A stretch of DNA of 7,509 nt from an uncultured Verrucomicrobiota bacterium (GTDB lineage Bacteria > Verrucomicrobiota > Kiritimatiellia > RFP12 > UBA1067), in the NCBI GenBank assembly GCA_946631535.1, contig CAMPAF010000140.1:1-7509 (forward strand), given 5' to 3'. Under the pieces are notes generated by a model. The model worked only from the letters and a program-made list of their open reading frames with translations. It was not told where the DNA came from and ran no database searches. The translations under genes were made by a program, and so were the position numbers. Shown piece after piece: positions 4,773-7,509 of the stretch. Numbering within the stretch: position 1 is the first letter of the stretch; every line of letters begins with the position of its first letter.

Positions 4773-5666
4773 ATGAAAGAAAGAACCCAGAAGATGAGCG
4801 ACAGACAGGAACTGAACCGCAACCTCGCGCAGATGCTCAAGGGCGGCGTGATCATGGACGTGACGACGCCCGAGCAGGCTAAGATCGCCGAGGCGGCCGG
4901 CGCATGCGCGGTAATGGCCCTGGAGCGCATTCCAGCCGACATCCGCGCGGCGGGCGGCGTCTCCCGCATGAGCGATCCCGCGATGATCAAGGGTATCCAG
5001 GAAGCCGTCTCTATTCCCGTCATGGCCAAGTGCCGCATCGGGCACATCGCAGAGGCAAGGATCCTCGAAGCCATCGAGATCGACTACATCGACGAGTCGG
5101 AAGTGCTCTCTCCCGCCGACGACACGCGGCACATCGACAAGACGAAGTTCGCGGTGCCGTTCGTCTGCGGCGCGCGCGACCTTGGCGAGGCCCTTCGCCG
5201 GATCGGCGAGGGAGCGACGATGATCCGCACCAAGGGCGAGCCGGGCACCGGCGACGTGGTGCAGGCCGTCAGGCACATGCGCAAGATGCAGAGCGAGATA
5301 CGCAGGGTCGCCTCCCTCCGCGAGGACGAGCTCTACGAGGCGGCAAAGGAACTCGCCGCGCCCCTCGACCTCGTGCGGTTCGTCCACGCGAACGGCAAGC
5401 TCCCCGTCGTGAACTTCGCCGCCGGCGGCGTGGCCACCCCCGCCGACGCCGCGCTCATGATGGAGCTCGGCGCGGAGGGCGTGTTCGTCGGGTCCGGCAT
5501 CTTCAAGAGCGGCGACCCCGCGAAGCGCGCGGCGGCGATCGTGCAGGCCGTCACCAACTGGCAGGACTCCAAGCTCCTCGCCAAGCTCTCCGAGAACCTC
5601 GGTCCCGCCATGGTCGGCATCAACGCCGAGGAGATCGAGACGATCATGGAAGAGCGCGGAAAGTGA
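4773..5666 (+). CDS. pdxS: Pyridoxal 5'-phosphate synthase, synthase subunit PdxS
   Basis: PdxS makes PLP (vitamin B6) from ribose 5-phosphate, glyceraldehyde 3-phosphate and ammonia supplied by PdxT, in the DXP-independent pathway. The (beta/alpha)8 barrel is strongly conserved: LKGGVIMD with Asp29, [24 protein letters not shown] with catalytic Lys86, [33 protein letters not shown] with Lys154, [20 protein letters not shown] and [11 protein letters not shown]. Length from this ATG is 297 residues, normal for the family. The ATG at 4794 ([10 protein letters not shown]) would give 290 residues and is equally acceptable by homology; the ATG at 4752 is less likely. No strong Shine-Dalgarno site separates them. 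The TGA stop shares its A with the pdxT ATG, so the two subunits are coupled. Confidence 0.95.
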   Translation: MKERTQKMSDRQELNRNLAQMLKGGVIMDVTTPEQAKIAEAAGACAVMALERIPADIRAAGGVSRMSDPAMIKGIQEAVSIPVMAKCRIGHIAEARILEAIEIDYIDESEVLSPADDTRHIDKTKFAVPFVCGARDLGEALRRIGEGATMIRTKGEPGTGDVVQAVRHMRKMQSEIRRVASLREDELYEAAKELAAPLDLVRFVHANGKLPVVNFAAGGVATPADAALMMELGAEGVFVGSGIFKSGDPAKRAAAIVQAVTNWQDSKLLAKLSENLGPAMVGINAEEIETIMEERGK

Positions 5667-6214
5667 TGACCGTCGGTGTTCTAGCGGTACAGGGCGCGTT
5701 CGCGGAGATGGAGGCGTACTGGCGCGCCAAGGGCGCGGACGTCTTCGAGATCCGCCAGCGCGCCGACCTTTCGCGCGGCATGGACCTGCTTGCGCTGCCC
5801 GGCGGCGAATCGACCGTGCAGGGCAAGTTGCTCAAGGATCTAGGCCTCTTCGACCCGATCAAGTCCGCCATCGACGGCGGGCTTTCAGTCTTCGCCACTT
5901 GCGCCGGACTGATCCTCCTCGCCGAGAAGGTCGAGGACGGCGGCGAACGCTCAGTGCGCCCCGAGCGGTGGTTCGGCGTCCTGCCCGTCGCGGTCCGCCG
6001 CAACGCCTACGGACGGCAGCTGGGCAGCTTCACGGCCCGCGGCACGTTCGACGGCACCCCGGACGTGCCCATGACATTCATCCGCGCGCCGGCCATCTCG
6101 GCGATCTTCTCGCCGGACGTCGAGGTGCTATCCACGTTCGACGGCCATCCTACGGCCGTCCGCTGGCGCAACATCACCGCCTTCACCTGGCACCCAGAGC
6201 TACATATAGGCTAG
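5666..6214 (+). CDS. pdxT: Pyridoxal 5'-phosphate synthase, glutaminase subunit PdxT
   Basis: PdxT is a class I glutamine amidotransferase that hydrolyses glutamine and channels ammonia to PdxS. Its marks are GVLAVQGAFAEM at the start, PGGEST (46-51), the nucleophile Cys79 in ATCAGLILLA, RRNAYGRQLGSF, FIRAP, and the His176/Glu178 pair in WHPEL. The catalytic triad is complete. The protein ends only four residues after Glu178 (LHIG), at 182 residues; most PdxT proteins continue for about 15-20 more residues as a C-terminal helix. No alternative frame restores a recognisable tail. The ATG overlaps the pdxS stop by one base, with GGA five bases upstream. A GTG at 5663 is a less likely start. Confidence 0.93.
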   Translation: MTVGVLAVQGAFAEMEAYWRAKGADVFEIRQRADLSRGMDLLALPGGESTVQGKLLKDLGLFDPIKSAIDGGLSVFATCAGLILLAEKVEDGGERSVRPERWFGVLPVAVRRNAYGRQLGSFTARGTFDGTPDVPMTFIRAPAISAIFSPDVEVLSTFDGHPTAVRWRNITAFTWHPELHIG

Positions 6215-6222
6215 AGAAATCC

Positions 6223-6609
6223 ATGACAGCAAACGAGATTCCGCGCACGCTAGGAGTAGCGACGACAGTCGTGATGCTCGTGGCGAGCAACCTTTTCATG
6301 ACGTTCGCCTGGTATTGGCACCTGCGCCTCCAGAAGCCCGGAGCCTCACACTGGCCGCTGATCGCGATCATCGTGGTCAGCTGGCTCATCGCGCTCGTCG
6401 AGTACATCATCGCCGTGCCCGCGAACAGGCTCGGCGCGGCATCTGGAATGAACGTCGCTCAGCTCAAGATCATCCAGGAGGTGATCACCGTCTGCGTGTT
6501 CGTGCCGTTCATGATCCTGTTCATGGGCGAACGGTGGCGCTGGGACTACCTCTGGGCGCTCCTCTGCATGGTGGGCGCCGTCTACTTCGTCAACCGGGCA
6601 AGGATGTAG
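6223..6609 (+). CDS. DUF486 / DMT-superfamily small membrane protein
   Basis: A 128-residue hydrophobic protein with four predicted membrane helices, roughly residues 10-30, 45-64, 83-101 and 108-124. The segments SNLFMTFAWYWHL, SWLIALVEYIIAVPANRLG, and AQLKIIQEVIT match the DUF486 family (putative one-unit members of the drug/metabolite transporter superfamily). Its substrate is unknown; such short proteins would need to form dimers to transport. The ATG follows the pdxT stop by 8 bases with only a weak GAG upstream, so it is probably the third gene of the pdxST transcript. A link to vitamin B6 is possible from position but not shown by the protein itself. Its stop codon directly abuts that of the convergent protease gene. 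Confidence 0.88.
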   Translation: MTANEIPRTLGVATTVVMLVASNLFMTFAWYWHLRLQKPGASHWPLIAIIVVSWLIALVEYIIAVPANRLGAASGMNVAQLKIIQEVITVCVFVPFMILFMGERWRWDYLWALLCMVGAVYFVNRARM

Positions 6610-7371
6610 CTACCGGCGGCGGCGGACCTCGACGTCGTCCTCGTCGCCCCCGTACGGCGGCGGCGAAACGCGCGCAGACCAGTCCCAAGAACCGCCCCAC
6701 TGCTCATCCATCAGCGCCTGCTGATACTCTCTCCATCCCTCGCGCCAGATCATCCACGCGATGAGGAGCGATATGAAGCCCCAGCCGCCGCCCGTCACGA
6801 GCGAGTGCAGGCCGCGCAGCGCCAGCAGGATCGCAAAGCCGCGCCCGACGATCATGGCGATGTACGTGGCCTTCGCCCGCGTGGTGAAGATCCGCGCCAC
6901 CGAACGGAAGATGCGTCCACCGTCCATCGGGAAGCCCGGCAGCAGGTTGAAGCCGCCTAGCACGAGGTTCATCCAGAACGTGTACGCCAGCATGTTGGCC
7001 GTCCATGGATTCGATATCGGAAGGAAGGCGAGGGCAAGCCAGGCGAGCCCAGAGATCGCGAACGAGACCGCCGGACCTGCGGCGGCCGTCACGAACTCCT
7101 GGCTCGCCTTGCGCGGCAACGCGATGAGCGACGCGCATCCGCCGAGGAGCGACAGCGTGATGTCGCGCGTCCGATACCCGAACACGCGCGCGGTCAGCGC
7201 ATGCCCCAGCTCGTGCAGCGTGATGGAGACGGCCAGGGCAAGCGCAAAGCTCAGCCCGTACGTGAAGGACCCGAAGTCCATCACGAACATGACGAGCAGG
7301 ATGATGAGCGAGAAGTCCAGGAATATGGGGATCCCGAACAGCTCGCAGACTCTGATCTTTCGCGGAAACAT
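6610..7371 (-). CDS. M50-family membrane metalloprotease (site-2 protease type)
   Basis: A 253-residue multi-helix membrane protein. HELGH at 53-57 lies in a hydrophobic segment and provides two zinc ligands and the catalytic Glu54. NLLPGFPMDGGRI (142-154) supplies the third ligand, Asp150. AAAGP at 96-100 is also usual for the family. There is no PDZ or CBS domain, so it is a minimal site-2 protease of the kind that cleaves substrates within the membrane, for example anti-sigma factors; its substrate is unknown. The tail (about 222-253) is soluble, with a Pro/Gly/Asp/Glu stretch and ends in RRRR. The start at 7371 is supported by an extended -10 box six bases upstream and by the conserved N-terminal topology. 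It is convergent with the DUF486 gene and lies 18 bases behind the oxidoreductase stop. Confidence 0.9.
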   Translation of the reverse strand: MFPRKIRVCELFGIPIFLDFSLIILLVMFVMDFGSFTYGLSFALALAVSITLHELGHALTARVFGYRTRDITLSLLGGCASLIALPRKASQEFVTAAAGPAVSFAISGLAWLALAFLPISNPWTANMLAYTFWMNLVLGGFNLLPGFPMDGGRIFRSVARIFTTRAKATYIAMIVGRGFAILLALRGLHSLVTGGGWGFISLLIAWMIWREGWREYQQALMDEQWGGSWDWSARVSPPPYGGDEDDVEVRRRR

Positions 7372-7377
7372 GCCGCT

Positions 7378-7386
7378 ATTCTACCA
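7378..7386 (-). promoter_or_regulatory. Extended -10 promoter of the M50 protease gene, probably leaderless
   Basis: On the minus strand TGGTAGAAT (TGn + TAGAAT, -10 at 7378-7383) is followed by six bases (AGCGGC) and then the ATG. This has exactly the spacing seen at coaB. It fills the 18-base gap between the upstream stop and this gene. No Shine-Dalgarno site and no clear -35 box are visible. Confidence 0.5.
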
Positions 7387-7389
7387 CAT

Positions 7390-7509
7390 TTATCCGACGC
7401 GCGCGATCTTGCCTGTCTGAATGGACTCGTAGCAGCCGAGCATGGCTTGGATGGTCTGCTTGTGCCACTTGAGGTTGATGAGCGGCGTCTTGTGGTTGCG
7501 GATGCAGTC
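7390..7509 (-). CDS. Probable Gfo/Idh/MocA-family oxidoreductase, C-terminal fragment
   Basis: The last 39 codons of a minus-strand gene enter from the right edge and end at TAA (7390-7392). The peptide begins DCIRNHKTPLINLKWHKQTI and goes on to AMLGCYESIQTGKIARVG. The pattern D-C-I-R-N...P, then a helix and YESIQTGK near the end, is the usual C-terminus of Gfo/Idh/MocA NAD(P)-dependent sugar oxidoreductases. Only the tail is visible, so the catalytic part and substrate cannot be judged. Confidence 0.65.
   Translation of the reverse strand, partial: DCIRNHKTPLINLKWHKQTIQAMLGCYESIQTGKIARVG

Noticed and set aside
4904..5665. Apparent N-terminal extension of pdxT running through pdxS in another frame
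   Set aside because: The extension is Arg-rich low-complexity sequence from reading pdxS out of frame. The PdxT family N-terminus begins exactly at 5666.
1..7509. CRISPR arrays, tRNA or rRNA genes, insertion sequences, defence systems
   Set aside because: No spaced direct repeats of CRISPR type, no cloverleaf or rRNA-like stretches, and no transposase, integrase or nuclease-like proteins were found.

Overview
The window is GC-rich, densely packed bacterial chromosome with mostly housekeeping genes and two partial genes at its edges. The set (secreted Asp-box sialidase-like protein, Gfo/Idh/MocA oxidoreductase end, stand-alone CoaB, RpoN, PdxST) together with high GC and embedded palindromic repeats would fit a carbohydrate-degrading bacterium of the Planctomycetes-Verrucomicrobia-Chlamydiae kind, perhaps Kiritimatiellota. 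That placement is an inference from gene content and style, not proof.

Layout. Positions 1-970 (minus strand) hold a secreted BNR/Asp-box sialidase-like protein cut by the window edge. A 101-bp divergent promoter region (971-1071) separates it from a plus-strand run: coaB (phosphopantothenate-cysteine ligase), an alpha/beta hydrolase, maf (nucleotide pyrophosphatase) and rpoN (sigma-54). The junctions overlap by 8, 56 and, if rpoN starts at TTG, 4 bases. A 106-bp gap (4667-4772) with a good sigma-70-type promoter leads into pdxS and pdxT, the two subunits of PLP synthase, and then a small four-helix DUF486/DMT-type membrane protein. The stop of that gene abuts the stop of a minus-strand M50 site-2-type membrane metalloprotease. 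Behind the protease gene, also on the minus strand, lies the last 39 codons of a probable Gfo/Idh/MocA oxidoreductase.

Main discovery candidate. Four copies of one 27-bp GC-rich palindromic element lie inside three consecutive protein-coding genes: two in coaB, one in the hydrolase and one, inverted, in maf. Each adds roughly ten residues at a probable surface loop, usually just before a core beta strand, and none interrupts its gene. The consensus is open in all six reading frames and three different frames are actually used. The inverted copy carries a compensatory C-G to T-A change in the stem, so the hairpin seems to be conserved. The arrangement resembles Rickettsia palindromic elements in logic, with an unrelated sequence.

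A second pattern is promoter placement. coaB and the M50 protease each have an extended -10 box (TGnTAnnnT) ending exactly 6 bases before the ATG, which predicts leaderless mRNAs. The sialidase gene has instead a conventional leader with an AAAGGA ribosome site. rpoN may have a very short leader.
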